Below, one piece after another: positions 1-7,659 of a DNA stretch of 9,978 nt. Position 1 is the first letter of the stretch, and each line of letters begins with the position of its first letter. The notes beneath the pieces were generated by a model. It searched no databases. It saw only the letters and a program-made list of their open reading frames with translations, and was not told the origin of the DNA. Made by a program: the position numbers and the translations under genes. This DNA comes from Magnetococcales bacterium (GTDB lineage Bacteria; Pseudomonadota; Magnetococcia; Magnetococcales; JADGCH01). The stretch is from NCBI GenBank assembly GCA_015228995.1, contig JADGCM010000057.1:1-9978 (forward strand). The letters run 5' to 3'.

Positions 1-269
1 AGCTGTTGCGTGTACTGGATAAGCCTTGGCTTCCTCTTCACAACAACTTGAGTGAGTCAGATATTCGGGAGTATGTCCAGAAGAGGAAGATTAGCGGTGG
101 CACACGAAGTGAAGATGGACGACGATGTAGGGATACTTTCGCAAGTTTGAGGAAAACTTGCAGAAAGCACGGCATCTCATTCTGGGAATTTCTGAAGGAC
201 AGAATTGGGAAACTGAATCAGATCCCATTCCTACCAGATGTTATCCGTAATGCGGCGTGCGCTGTGTGA
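1..269 (+). CDS. IS66-like transposase, C-terminal fragment (5' end outside window)
   Basis: This is the last part of a DDE-type transposase, the enzyme that cuts and joins the ends of an insertion sequence. The frame is open to the left edge (codons for Leu-Leu precede the first in-frame TTG at position 6), so the true start lies upstream. Visible family features are the stretch PLHNNLSESDIREY, which has the Asn-Asn...Glu pattern that carries the last catalytic acid in IS66-like enzymes (Glu codon at 54-56), followed by RKISGGTRSEDGRRCRDTF, a Thr-Cys-Arg-Lys helix, SFWEFLKDRI and the closing IPFLPDVIR. The last 90 or so residues look intact, ending at TGA 267-269. It converges on the truncated kinase gene 21 bp away. 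The exact IS subgroup is uncertain, because the catalytic Asp residues and the left IS end are not in the window. Confidence 0.8.
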   Translation, partial: LLRVLDKPWLPLHNNLSESDIREYVQKRKISGGTRSEDGRRCRDTFASLRKTCRKHGISFWEFLKDRIGKLNQIPFLPDVIRNAACAV

Positions 270-390
270 TGGTGGTGTGGTTACCTGCTGTTATGGAGTA
301 GTTGCACGGATCCCTTGTAGAGACAACCATTCCCCGGTTGCTGTGCCAGGCTTATCCGTCGCCATTGGCAGTGGGTCTTTTTCAGAAAAA
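1..390 (+). mobile_element. Right end of an IS66-like insertion sequence, partial
   Basis: The transposase stops at 269 and is followed by about 120 bp that belongs to no recognisable domain. Read on the minus strand, this stretch forms the aberrant tail of the downstream kinase. Kinase homology (the first strand of a receiver domain) ends at the Asp codon at 390-392, so I place the IS boundary near 390. The left end, the terminal inverted repeats and the target duplication cannot be seen here, so the boundary is inferred from where protein homology stops and could be off by several bases. Confidence 0.5.
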
Positions 391-2240
391 TCTTCGACTA
401 CAACGATACGGCGGCCACGCCATTCCCTCTCTGTTGGCTCAGTCGATGGTTCTAGCCGGTGTCGACGGAGACACGCTGTAAACCAGAAGGTGGAACCTAC
501 CCCGTAACGACTGTCTACCCCTACGCCTCCCCCCATTAATTCGGCCAATCTCTTTGAAATGGCCAATCCCAGGCCGGTACCACCAAATCTGCGTGTTGTT
601 GATGTATCCGCTTGTGAAAAGCTTTGGAAGAGTCGCTCAATTTGCTCCTCAGTGAGGCCAATGCCGGTATCCGTCACAGCAAAATAGAGCACGATCTGCT
701 GTTCGTTTCCCCCTTTTACCTGTACCCGCAGCTGAATCTCCCCTTGTTCAGTAAATTTGATCGCATTGTTGAGATAGTTGATAAGAATTTGTTTCAGACG
801 TAAAGGGTCGCCGATGAGGTGATTGGGAACATTCGGGTCAACGTCAAATATGAGCGTGATCCCCTTGGCACTGCTCTTAGTGATCAACAAGTTGGCCACC
901 GTATCCAACACTTGCGAGAGCGTAAATTCAGTGGTCTCGACTGCCAATTGGCCCGCTTCAATTTTCGAGAAATCGAGAATGTCGTTGATAATACCCAGTA
1001 GATGTTGACCAGAGCCTTGGATTTTATCGATGTGATCCCGTTGTCGTTGCGTCAATTCCGTTTTGAGTACCAAATGGGACAAGCCAAGGATGGCGTTCAT
1101 CGGCGTGCGAATCTCATGGCTCATATTGGCCAAAAAGTCGCTTTTGGCCCTTGAAGCATTCAGGGCATCATCGCGTGCCTGTTCCAGTTGTTGGCGTGAC
1201 AGTGCTAGCTGGCCAACCGTATCGGCAAACTGGCGTGCCAATAGGCCAATTTCATCACGACGCTGGGCATCGATACTGGTGGCAAGGCTGTCAGGGTCGA
1301 TATGATCCACGAGTCGACCGACGTGATCGGTTAACCGTTTGAGTGGCAGAATCACCGCTCTTTGTACGACAATCACCAAGATAAGAAGTGCCGCAATGCT
1401 CGCCGCTACCAGTAAGGTAGCGCTTGTTTCGATGGTCCGTACTCCCTGTTGGCTGATTTGGCGCGTTGTTGTCGTGCGGAATACGACAGAGGTTTGGTCA
1501 AATAGGTCAAGTAACTGGGCATAGCCGTGAATGGTATCGTCTGTAATGACATCTAGGACGACCGATCGCTGACGCAGCCGCTCCAAACCAGCTTGAAACT
1601 GTGCCTCATCGCCGTGTGGTGCCGGTAAAAGGATGTCGAATTGCACCTCCGTCTGTTTATTTAAACTCTCAATCATATCGCGATCAATGCGTCTGACCAT
1701 AACCAGCGTACCGTTGGCGGGACCACTTTTGTCCGTGCGTATGATGGGAGCGGAGGAGACGAACAGCGGGCCAATGGGATCCAGTATGATCCCAGCAACG
1801 AGGTTTTCAGAGTGGGCATGATGAAACGGAGGAGGGAGCGCACCATCCGGAAAGATACTCCAATCGGTCAACGTCGTTGTGTCACGATTCAAGAGTTTGC
1901 CCCAAATCAAGCGCTGGTTTTTGTCGTAGATCTGGATGGCATCAAGGTGGGTGGCTTGAAACGTGTTGACGTTGAGATTTTCCGCCAAAAAGGTGTCGTT
2001 CTGACCGGCAACAAAGGTATACATCGGGTCCCAGTGAGCCCAGTCGAGTGTTGTCGGTTCCTGTTGCCGCAACTCACGCTTGAACGACTCGACCACACGA
2101 CGCACATCACGCCTAGCGGTATCTTGTTCAATAGCAATAAAATTCGGCATCAAAACCTTAAAATGGACCCAGGCACCGACAACCGCGTATAAAAGAACGG
2201 CCACCAGCACAGCAAGGGCTATTTTGACTGTCAGGTTCAC
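291..2240 (-). CDS. CHASE4-HAMP membrane histidine kinase, receiver truncated by IS
   Basis: Inner-membrane sensor kinase. Residues are numbered from a TTG at 2246. Transmembrane helix at about 8-29; periplasmic CHASE4-type sensor at about 35-270 (LDWAHWDPMYTFV is the CHASE4 signature); second helix at about 275-297; HAMP at about 298-352; HisKA with phospho-accepting His377 in FLANMSHEIRTPMNA; HATPase with N box around Asn493/494, DTGIGL at 526-531 and GGTGLGLAIS. A receiver begins at RRIVVVED (612-619) but stops after the acidic pair. The last 32 residues resemble no receiver and are probably read from the adjacent IS. GTG at 2240 is the preferred start because GAGAGG lies 8 bases upstream; TTG at 2246 would be only 2 bases from it. 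The gene follows the HD-GYP regulator by about 24 bp, so it is probably in the same operon. Kinase activity may survive, but the receiver is lost. Confidence 0.88.
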   Translation of the reverse strand: MNLTVKIALAVLVAVLLYAVVGAWVHFKVLMPNFIAIEQDTARRDVRRVVESFKRELRQQEPTTLDWAHWDPMYTFVAGQNDTFLAENLNVNTFQATHLDAIQIYDKNQRLIWGKLLNRDTTTLTDWSIFPDGALPPPFHHAHSENLVAGIILDPIGPLFVSSAPIIRTDKSGPANGTLVMVRRIDRDMIESLNKQTEVQFDILLPAPHGDEAQFQAGLERLRQRSVVLDVITDDTIHGYAQLLDLFDQTSVVFRTTTTRQISQQGVRTIETSATLLVAASIAALLILVIVVQRAVILPLKRLTDHVGRLVDHIDPDSLATSIDAQRRDEIGLLARQFADTVGQLALSRQQLEQARDDALNASRAKSDFLANMSHEIRTPMNAILGLSHLVLKTELTQRQRDHIDKIQGSGQHLLGIINDILDFSKIEAGQLAVETTEFTLSQVLDTVANLLITKSSAKGITLIFDVDPNVPNHLIGDPLRLKQILINYLNNAIKFTEQGEIQLRVQVKGGNEQQIVLYFAVTDTGIGLTEEQIERLFQSFSQADTSTTRRFGGTGLGLAISKRLAELMGGGVGVDSRYGVGSTFWFTACLRRHRLEPSTEPTEREWRGRRIVVVEDFSEKDPLPMATDKPGTATGEWLSLQGIRATTP

Positions 2241-2248
2241 CTGCAATA

Positions 2249-2254
2249 CCTCTC
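2249..2254 (-). promoter_or_regulatory. Ribosome binding site deciding the CHASE4 kinase start
   Basis: GAGAGG on the minus strand lies 8 bases before an in-frame GTG at 2240-2238 but only 2 bases before the upstream TTG at 2246-2244. Normal spacing favours the GTG, making the protein two residues shorter and starting MNLTVKIALA, directly before the first membrane helix. Confidence 0.6.
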
Positions 2255-2264
2255 ACACCGACTA

Positions 2265-3368
2265 TCAACGCACGATATCGGCTAGAGATTCGCTCTGCTC
2301 AGAACCCTCCTGCCATTTACGTCGCACCGCCAATACCTCGTCCATATTGGCGGCAAACAGGGGCACCAGTTGTGGGTCAAAATGGTGCCCCGCCTCTTTG
2401 TGTAACATGGCCAATGCTTGCTCGACAGACCAAGCCTGCTTATAAGGACGCTCTGTTGTGAGGGCATCGAAGACATCGGCGACGGCAACAATGCGTGCCC
2501 CTAGAGGAATAGCCTCGGCTTTTAGACCGCGCGGATAGCCCGAGCCGTCCCATTTTTCGTGGTGGGACAGGGCGACCACACGTGCCATCTCTAACAGGGC
2601 AGAACTGTGCCGCCCAATGATACCGGCACCGATACCCGGATGTTGTCGCATGATACGCCACTCATCCTCGTCCAATTTACCCGGTTTTAATAGAATACGA
2701 TCCGGAATGCCAATTTTGCCGATATCGTGCATCGGTGCCGCTTGCAGCAACGTTTCCGCCTGTTCCGACGACCAACCAGAACGGATCGCTAGAATACGCG
2801 CATAGTGGCTCATGCGGATAACATGCAACCCGGTTTCATTGTCTTTGTACTCGGCTGCTCGTCCCAACCGACGGATGATTTCTAAGCGTGTGCTTGCCAG
2901 CTCCTCATTTTTCTGGCGCACTTGTTCGGTACGTTCTAAGACGCGCTGTTCTAGGATTTCATTCTGCTGCGCCAGCTGTTGCCGGGCATGCAACAATTGC
3001 AAGTGGGTCCGTACCCGTGCCTGAACGACAGGAGGGCTAAACGGCTTACCAATGTAGTCAACTGCTCCCAGCCGAAAACCCAACGTCTCATCCTCTGTGT
3101 CTTGGCGAGCCGTTACGAAGATGATGGGGATATCGCGCGTGGCAGGCTCTTTTTTAAGCTGTCGGCACACCTCGTAACCATCGATGCCAGGCATCATGAC
3201 ATCCAATAGGATGATATCCGGACGAATAGCAGCGATGTCTTCCAAGGCACTCTCGCCATCCATGGCGACGCTAACATCATACTGTTCCCCTAGAGTGGCC
3301 AGCAGTACATCGATGTTAGTCTCGGTGTCATCGACCACGAATACCTTTGGTTGTGGTTCCCCTGTCAT
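2265..3368 (-). CDS. Response regulator, REC plus HD-GYP c-di-GMP phosphodiesterase
   Basis: Cytosolic response regulator of 367 residues, predicted to hydrolyse cyclic di-GMP. The N-terminal receiver (about 7-125) has the acidic pair Asp13/Asp14, phospho-acceptor Asp56 in DIILLDVMMPGIDGYEV, Thr86 and Lys108 (GKPF). A charged coiled-coil linker (about 124-160) leads into an HD-GYP domain (about 162-350) with all key motifs: HDIGKIGIPD carrying the HD pair at 214-215, the HHEKWDGSGYP block with GYP at 277-279, and DVFDALTTERPYK. The domain therefore looks catalytically complete. ATG at 3368 overlaps the TGA of the hybrid kinase by 4 bp (ATGA), with AGGGA 7 bases upstream, suggesting translational coupling. 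The neighbouring hybrid kinase, which carries an HPt domain, is the likely phosphodonor. It resembles the HD-GYP regulators found near NosP/H-NOX kinases; the NO link is inferred. Confidence 0.95.
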   Translation of the reverse strand: MTGEPQPKVFVVDDTETNIDVLLATLGEQYDVSVAMDGESALEDIAAIRPDIILLDVMMPGIDGYEVCRQLKKEPATRDIPIIFVTARQDTEDETLGFRLGAVDYIGKPFSPPVVQARVRTHLQLLHARQQLAQQNEILEQRVLERTEQVRQKNEELASTRLEIIRRLGRAAEYKDNETGLHVIRMSHYARILAIRSGWSSEQAETLLQAAPMHDIGKIGIPDRILLKPGKLDEDEWRIMRQHPGIGAGIIGRHSSALLEMARVVALSHHEKWDGSGYPRGLKAEAIPLGARIVAVADVFDALTTERPYKQAWSVEQALAMLHKEAGHHFDPQLVPLFAANMDEVLAVRRKWQEGSEQSESLADIVR

Positions 3369-6300
3369 GTGCGTTTCCCTATTTGGGTGGCTAATTGGTG
3401 TAACATCTCTTGCAAACTCTGTTGCGCCTCTTTGAAACGGTAACGGCGGATTTGGTTCATCAGGCGATTGCCAACCTCCAGTAATGTGGGCGGTAGTAGC
3501 AGCTGTTCCAACTCTTCCAGCAGTTCACGGCTCTGTCGTGCTTGGCGGGCTTGTAGGATTGGATCAAGGCGTTCCAAAAGCTCAGACAGCTGCGGCCAAT
3601 TGGGCTGCTGCGCCAAGGCAACCGGGGAGAGGTCTGCTGTTTCATCGGCAGCAAAATATTTTGCCAGAGCGTCCAACAGGGGCGTCAGCTCATCGGTGAG
3701 GCGTTGCAACACCGTTGCTGCTATTGGGCGGCCCTGCTGTTGCAGTTCCTCCTCCAAGCTTCGCGCAGCTTGTTCCAAAGAGAGGGCACCTAATGTGCCA
3801 GCCAACCCTTTGAGAGTATGTACCAAGCGCTGAGCAGGGACGATCTCCCCTTGAGAGAGCAAGCGCTGTAATTGCTCGGCCGTGCCAGACTGGTCGCGCC
3901 AGAAATTGGCTAGGACACGGCGATAGAGTGCCTTGTCTCCCATGAACCGGTTTAATCCCAGTTCCAGATTGATGCCAGGCAATTGTTGCGGCAAAGGCCA
4001 CTGGGAAAGGAGGGACGATTGAAGACATTGATCAACTTGTGCATGGCTCTTTTCAGGTTCGGTTAGCCTGCCTGCCCATCGGCCTAATACCCGATAGAGA
4101 TCTTGCGGGTCAATCGGTTTAGCGACATGGTCGTTCATACCAACGGCTAGGCATTTTTCTCGATCGCCAGACATGGCGTTGGCGGTGAGGGCGATAATAG
4201 GTGTTGTCAATTTTAATTCAGAGCGCAGCCGACGGGTGGCCATCAGACCATCCATTTCGGGCATCTGTACATCCATCAAAATGGCACCAAACGGCCCTTG
4301 GCGAGCCCGCTCAATCGCTTCCAAACCGTTGTTGGCTGTCACGACCACGACACCGACCATCTCTAAAAACTCGGTAGCGACTTGGCGATTGACGGCGTTG
4401 TCTTCGACCAACAAAACCCGACAGCCCGCTAAGTCAAAACCCAACTGATCCGGCGTTGCTGCTAAATTATCCGGGCCGCGTCTTACTGTCAGAGCCGAGG
4501 GATACCCCCATAGGTTCATGAGACGATCACATAATCCGGAGGCGGTAACCGGTTTTTGTAACAGTTCCACTCCACTCATTGAAGCGGTCATTGCGTGAAA
4601 AGGGTGACGCTGTTGGTGATTATGGAGCAGCAATATAGGCAAGGTTCCCGTGCTATACGCTTGCTGTAACCGGGTGACCCCTGATACCATGTCGGTAGCA
4701 GACAAAGTGGTATCCCAAATACAGGCTCGCCAACCACGCGGGTCAGGCTCTCTTAGGCGATCAATCGCCCCATCCAGAGAGGAGACGCAATCCCAATCGA
4801 ATCGGAACGATTGTAGCAAACGGCTGAGCACATAACCATGGGTATCGCTGTTGGTTACCACCAGAATACGTGCTAAATTGGGTTCAGTTGGACAGACAAC
4901 GTGCATTGATGTTTGTTCAACAGCAGTGAGGGCGACCGAGAAGCGAAAGACACTACCGCGGCCCGGGTGACTCTCGACCGCCATCTCCCCTCCCATTAGC
5001 GTGACTAACTGACGGCTAATGGCCAGCCCCAGGCCGGTGCCGCCAAAACGTCTTGTGGTGGTCGAATCGGCTTGAGTGAAAGGGCGAAACAGACGATCAA
5101 GCTGTTGCTGGCTCATACCGACTCCCGAATCGGTGACAGTAAAGATCAGCCGCTGCTGGCTATTGTTCGCCTCTCCGCCGTGTGCAACCGCTACGACCAC
5201 CTCACCGGCGTTGGTAAACTTAATGGCATTGCCAGACAAATTTAGTAGTACTTGATTAAGGCGCAACGAATCCCCTCGCCATCTTTGCGGCAGCTCGGGT
5301 GGTAAAGAAAAAATCAGCTCTAGCCCCTTCTCGTGCGCCTGTAGCGAGACCATGCTGGCAAGATTTTGGAACAACTCATCCAGATCGAACTCAACCTCTT
5401 CTAGCTCAAGTTTACCAGCTTCAATCTTGGAAAAATCGAGAATGTCGTTGATAATGCGCAGTAGCGACTGCGCTGCTTGGTGGATCTTGTTCAGGTATTC
5501 TTTTTGTCTGGGATCCTCGGCCCGGTTGAGTGCCAAGCAGCTCATACCGATGATGGCATTCATCGGCGTCCGAATCTCATGGCTCATATTGGCCAAGAAG
5601 TCACTTTTGGCTCGATTGGCCGATTCAGCAAGCACGAGCGTCTGCCGCAGCGTCTCTTCCATCTCTTTTTGACGGGTGATGTCGGTGCGAATGGCTACAT
5701 ACTGGAACGGCTTGCCGTGCGTATCAGGGAAGGGGACAATGGTGGCGGCCACCCAATAGAAACTGCCATCTTTGGCTCGATTGCGAATTTCACCATGCCA
5801 TACCTGGCCCTTGGCAATGGTTTGCCACATATCGCGGAAGAAGGCTGGCTCGTGTAGACCAGAATTGATGATGCGGTTATCCTTACCGAGCAGCTCTTCC
5901 TCGCTGTATTGGCTAATACGACAAAAGTTCTGATTGGCGTAGATAATACGGCCTTGCACATCCGTAATATTGACAATAGCGTGCTGATCAAGGGCAAACT
6001 GCTGCAACTTTAAGTTGGTTGAGGCGGCTTGGAGTTTCTGATGGATGACATCGTGTTCATGCACCAATCGGCTCATCAAAGCGGCAACGTCGGCCAGATT
6101 ATCTTCCTCTTCCGCCAACTGGGCTCGTCCGCTGGCTCGCAGCAACTCGTTGGCCGTTTGGCGCAGGGTGGCAATCACTTCGCCCTTGACCGCTGCATCA
6201 CGTTGCAAGCGCAAGTTAGCGCTGTGCAACTCTTCTGAACTGAGTTGCAGGCTGCGCGTATGCAGCTCCTCCTCGCGTTCATGGGTCTCATAAGTACTGC

Positions 6301-6466
6301 TAACCCGTTGTAAAAACTTGGGCAGTGCGGCAGTAATGGCGAGCAACTGGGGATCCTGGGTATGTTGCGATACCAGGGCATGCAGCCGTCCCAACAACTC
6401 AATCAGCTGCTCTGGCTCTACTTGGTCAAACAGACGTTTGATTTGTCGTTGCAACAACCGATGCAC
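3365..6466 (-). CDS. Soluble hybrid histidine kinase, PAS-HisKA-HATPase-REC-REC-HPt (NahK-like)
   Basis: Cytosolic multidomain kinase of 1033 residues; no membrane helix is visible. Order: helical N-terminal region (1-150); PAS/PAC at about 155-268 (ITDVQGRIIYANQNF, then WHGEIRNRAKDGSFYW); HisKA with His296 in FLANMSHEIRTPMNA; HATPase at about 397-512 with Asn413, Asp446 (DSGVG) and GGTGLGLAIS; a degenerate receiver at about 531-655 (VVTNSD where VVDDN is expected, Asp585 and Lys638 kept); a complete receiver at about 682-800 (Glu688/Asp689, Asp732, Thr761, Lys783); HPt at about 835-935 with His883 in LVHTLKGLAG; then a helical tail of a type common after HPt in such kinases. GTG start at 6466, with AGAGGA 9 bases upstream inside the end of the FIST gene, whose stop lies 5 bp away. 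The 4-bp overlap with the HD-GYP gene points to a His-Asp-His-Asp relay ending there. Similarity to NahK rests on domain order and the FIST neighbour. Confidence 0.93.
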   Translation of the reverse strand: MHRLLQRQIKRLFDQVEPEQLIELLGRLHALVSQHTQDPQLLAITAALPKFLQRVSSTYETHEREEELHTRSLQLSSEELHSANLRLQRDAAVKGEVIATLRQTANELLRASGRAQLAEEEDNLADVAALMSRLVHEHDVIHQKLQAASTNLKLQQFALDQHAIVNITDVQGRIIYANQNFCRISQYSEEELLGKDNRIINSGLHEPAFFRDMWQTIAKGQVWHGEIRNRAKDGSFYWVAATIVPFPDTHGKPFQYVAIRTDITRQKEMEETLRQTLVLAESANRAKSDFLANMSHEIRTPMNAIIGMSCLALNRAEDPRQKEYLNKIHQAAQSLLRIINDILDFSKIEAGKLELEEVEFDLDELFQNLASMVSLQAHEKGLELIFSLPPELPQRWRGDSLRLNQVLLNLSGNAIKFTNAGEVVVAVAHGGEANNSQQRLIFTVTDSGVGMSQQQLDRLFRPFTQADSTTTRRFGGTGLGLAISRQLVTLMGGEMAVESHPGRGSVFRFSVALTAVEQTSMHVVCPTEPNLARILVVTNSDTHGYVLSRLLQSFRFDWDCVSSLDGAIDRLREPDPRGWRACIWDTTLSATDMVSGVTRLQQAYSTGTLPILLLHNHQQRHPFHAMTASMSGVELLQKPVTASGLCDRLMNLWGYPSALTVRRGPDNLAATPDQLGFDLAGCRVLLVEDNAVNRQVATEFLEMVGVVVVTANNGLEAIERARQGPFGAILMDVQMPEMDGLMATRRLRSELKLTTPIIALTANAMSGDREKCLAVGMNDHVAKPIDPQDLYRVLGRWAGRLTEPEKSHAQVDQCLQSSLLSQWPLPQQLPGINLELGLNRFMGDKALYRRVLANFWRDQSGTAEQLQRLLSQGEIVPAQRLVHTLKGLAGTLGALSLEQAARSLEEELQQQGRPIAATVLQRLTDELTPLLDALAKYFAADETADLSPVALAQQPNWPQLSELLERLDPILQARQARQSRELLEELEQLLLPPTLLEVGNRLMNQIRRYRFKEAQQSLQEMLHQLATQIGKRT

Positions 6467-6471
6467 GTTGA

Positions 6472-7626
6472 TTATTCCTCTTGAATAAGAAGGATTGTCA
6501 TCGTCTGGTTGTGCAGTTTACACTGCTGCAACGTACCAAACGGGGCTATCTCCCCATAAGAGTAAAATCCGGTTACGATTGTGTTGGTGGGCAACACATC
6601 AAGCACCGATTCGATCTCCTCATCGATTTGGTCTCCCATCACCAGTTTGCGTCCGACACAGCTGACCAAAATGGCCAAGCCGGGCTTGTCAACAAGGTTG
6701 CCGACAGTGTTACTCGTATAAACACGACGTGCGGCCTCTTCGGCTCCATCGACCAACGTTTCGAGATTAGCGTGCATGAGACGCAAATAACCGTTAGGGT
6801 CAATATCCCCCGCCATGATGAGGCTGCCGTGCTCCTCATCAATCCCAAGGATGGTCCGAATGAGTCCAACTTGGTCATGGTTGGCATCCAACATCTCAAA
6901 TGGAAACAGCAATCCGGTGGCTGGGAGTTGACTGGCATGCTCGCCAAGGTAGCGGCGGTAGATATCGAGGGCGGGTTCTCCATCCAGGGAGTAGATGATA
7001 TTTCCTTGGCAGTGGGTTACTTTACGGATGGGACCGAACGGCAACCATCCCCCAAACGAGCCCTGAGTAAAACGCAAACTCTCGCCATACAGGCCAACGG
7101 CGATCACGGCTCGGGGATCCACGCCACTCGGTGTGACGGTCAAGGTCTCCACAAACCGCCCCCCATCGCCAGCCAATCCACCAGCAATCGGAATAGCCTG
7201 GCCTACCTCCGCTACTAGGCCGGCGATGATGGCTGAGCCGTTGATGGCCACTCCTGGCCCAAAAAGGCAGATGGCGCGTAGTTCACGATCTTTTAATTGT
7301 TGGCCAATCGCCATGCCAGCTGACATCGACGCTGCCGCATCAGCAACAGAGGCCACGGCAAGGCGCTGCTTCACGTGATCAAAGGCCAGTGCCGTTATAA
7401 CGGCGCTTCCCTCTACGACCCCCCGCGTCGTGATCTCTCCGGCCGTGCTGCATCCAATCAACCCAGCCTGTGGGAAAAGTTGTTGCAACATGGCCACGAG
7501 AGGGCTCTCTCGTAGTAGGGTATAGTCGGCAAACAGCCAAATCAGGTCTGGGTCAATCTCCTGGAGGGAGACCATTTCCTCTACCTGTACCGCTGTACCA
7601 ACAACCTGTATCTGCCGTACTCGCAT
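6472..7626 (-). CDS. FIST-domain sensor protein, NosP-like
   Basis: A 384-residue cytosolic sensor with FIST_N (about 25-215) and FIST_C (about 218-365). Visible family motifs are GCSTAGEI (58-65), GGLAGDGG (149-156), SLDGEPALDIYRRYLG (213-228), GFYSYGEIAP (353-362) and the closing LHNQTMTILL (371-380). Length is normal for the family. FIST proteins are sensory; those called NosP bind haem, sense nitric oxide, and are encoded beside the kinase NahK that they control. The same gene pair is seen here, so a NosP role is the best guess. Several His residues (84, 205, 230, 250, 266, 285, 372) could serve as haem ligand, but I cannot pick one. Another small-molecule ligand remains possible. ATG at 7626 has GAGGGAG 5 bases upstream. 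The gene lies 33 bp after the secretion ATPase and ends 5 bp before the hybrid kinase, so all three are probably cotranscribed. Confidence 0.9.
   Translation of the reverse strand: MRVRQIQVVGTAVQVEEMVSLQEIDPDLIWLFADYTLLRESPLVAMLQQLFPQAGLIGCSTAGEITTRGVVEGSAVITALAFDHVKQRLAVASVADAAASMSAGMAIGQQLKDRELRAICLFGPGVAINGSAIIAGLVAEVGQAIPIAGGLAGDGGRFVETLTVTPSGVDPRAVIAVGLYGESLRFTQGSFGGWLPFGPIRKVTHCQGNIIYSLDGEPALDIYRRYLGEHASQLPATGLLFPFEMLDANHDQVGLIRTILGIDEEHGSLIMAGDIDPNGYLRLMHANLETLVDGAEEAARRVYTSNTVGNLVDKPGLAILVSCVGRKLVMGDQIDEEIESVLDVLPTNTIVTGFYSYGEIAPFGTLQQCKLHNQTMTILLIQEE
6476..6481 (-). promoter_or_regulatory. Ribosome binding site of the hybrid kinase, inside the FIST gene
   Basis: AGAGGA on the minus strand overlaps the last Gln-Glu-Glu codons of the FIST gene and lies 9 bases before the GTG start of the hybrid kinase. 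It supports GTG at 6466 as the start and implies that translation of the two genes is linked. Confidence 0.55.
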
Positions 7627-7659
7627 ATACGCTCCCTCTTATTAACCCTATTACGCTTA

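Noticed and set aside
316..345. Possible hairpin terminator (CAACC ... GGTTG) between the transposase and the kinase end
   Set aside because: The stem is only 5 bp and there is no run of T after it on either strand, so it does not make a credible terminator.
238..507. Plus-strand open frame of 89 codons spanning the IS end and the kinase 3' end
   Set aside because: It crosses the inferred IS boundary into sequence antisense to conserved kinase motifs and resembles no known protein.
3370..3660. About 100 residues after the HPt domain of the hybrid kinase as a possible new domain
   Set aside because: The helical pattern with a closing Arg-Phe-x-x-Ala motif resembles the usual C-terminal tail found after HPt in large hybrid kinases, so it is not treated as novel.
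6481..7218. Plus-strand open frame of 245 codons opposite the FIST gene
   Set aside because: It lies entirely antisense to a clear FIST gene, shows no recognisable domain, and has no convincing ribosome binding site; it is a shadow of the minus-strand codon use.
7627..7659. Promoter or terminator between the secretion ATPase and the FIST gene
   Set aside because: The 33-bp gap holds a ribosome binding site but no inverted repeat, and it is too short for a convincing -35/-10 pair; a promoter inside the upstream gene cannot be excluded.
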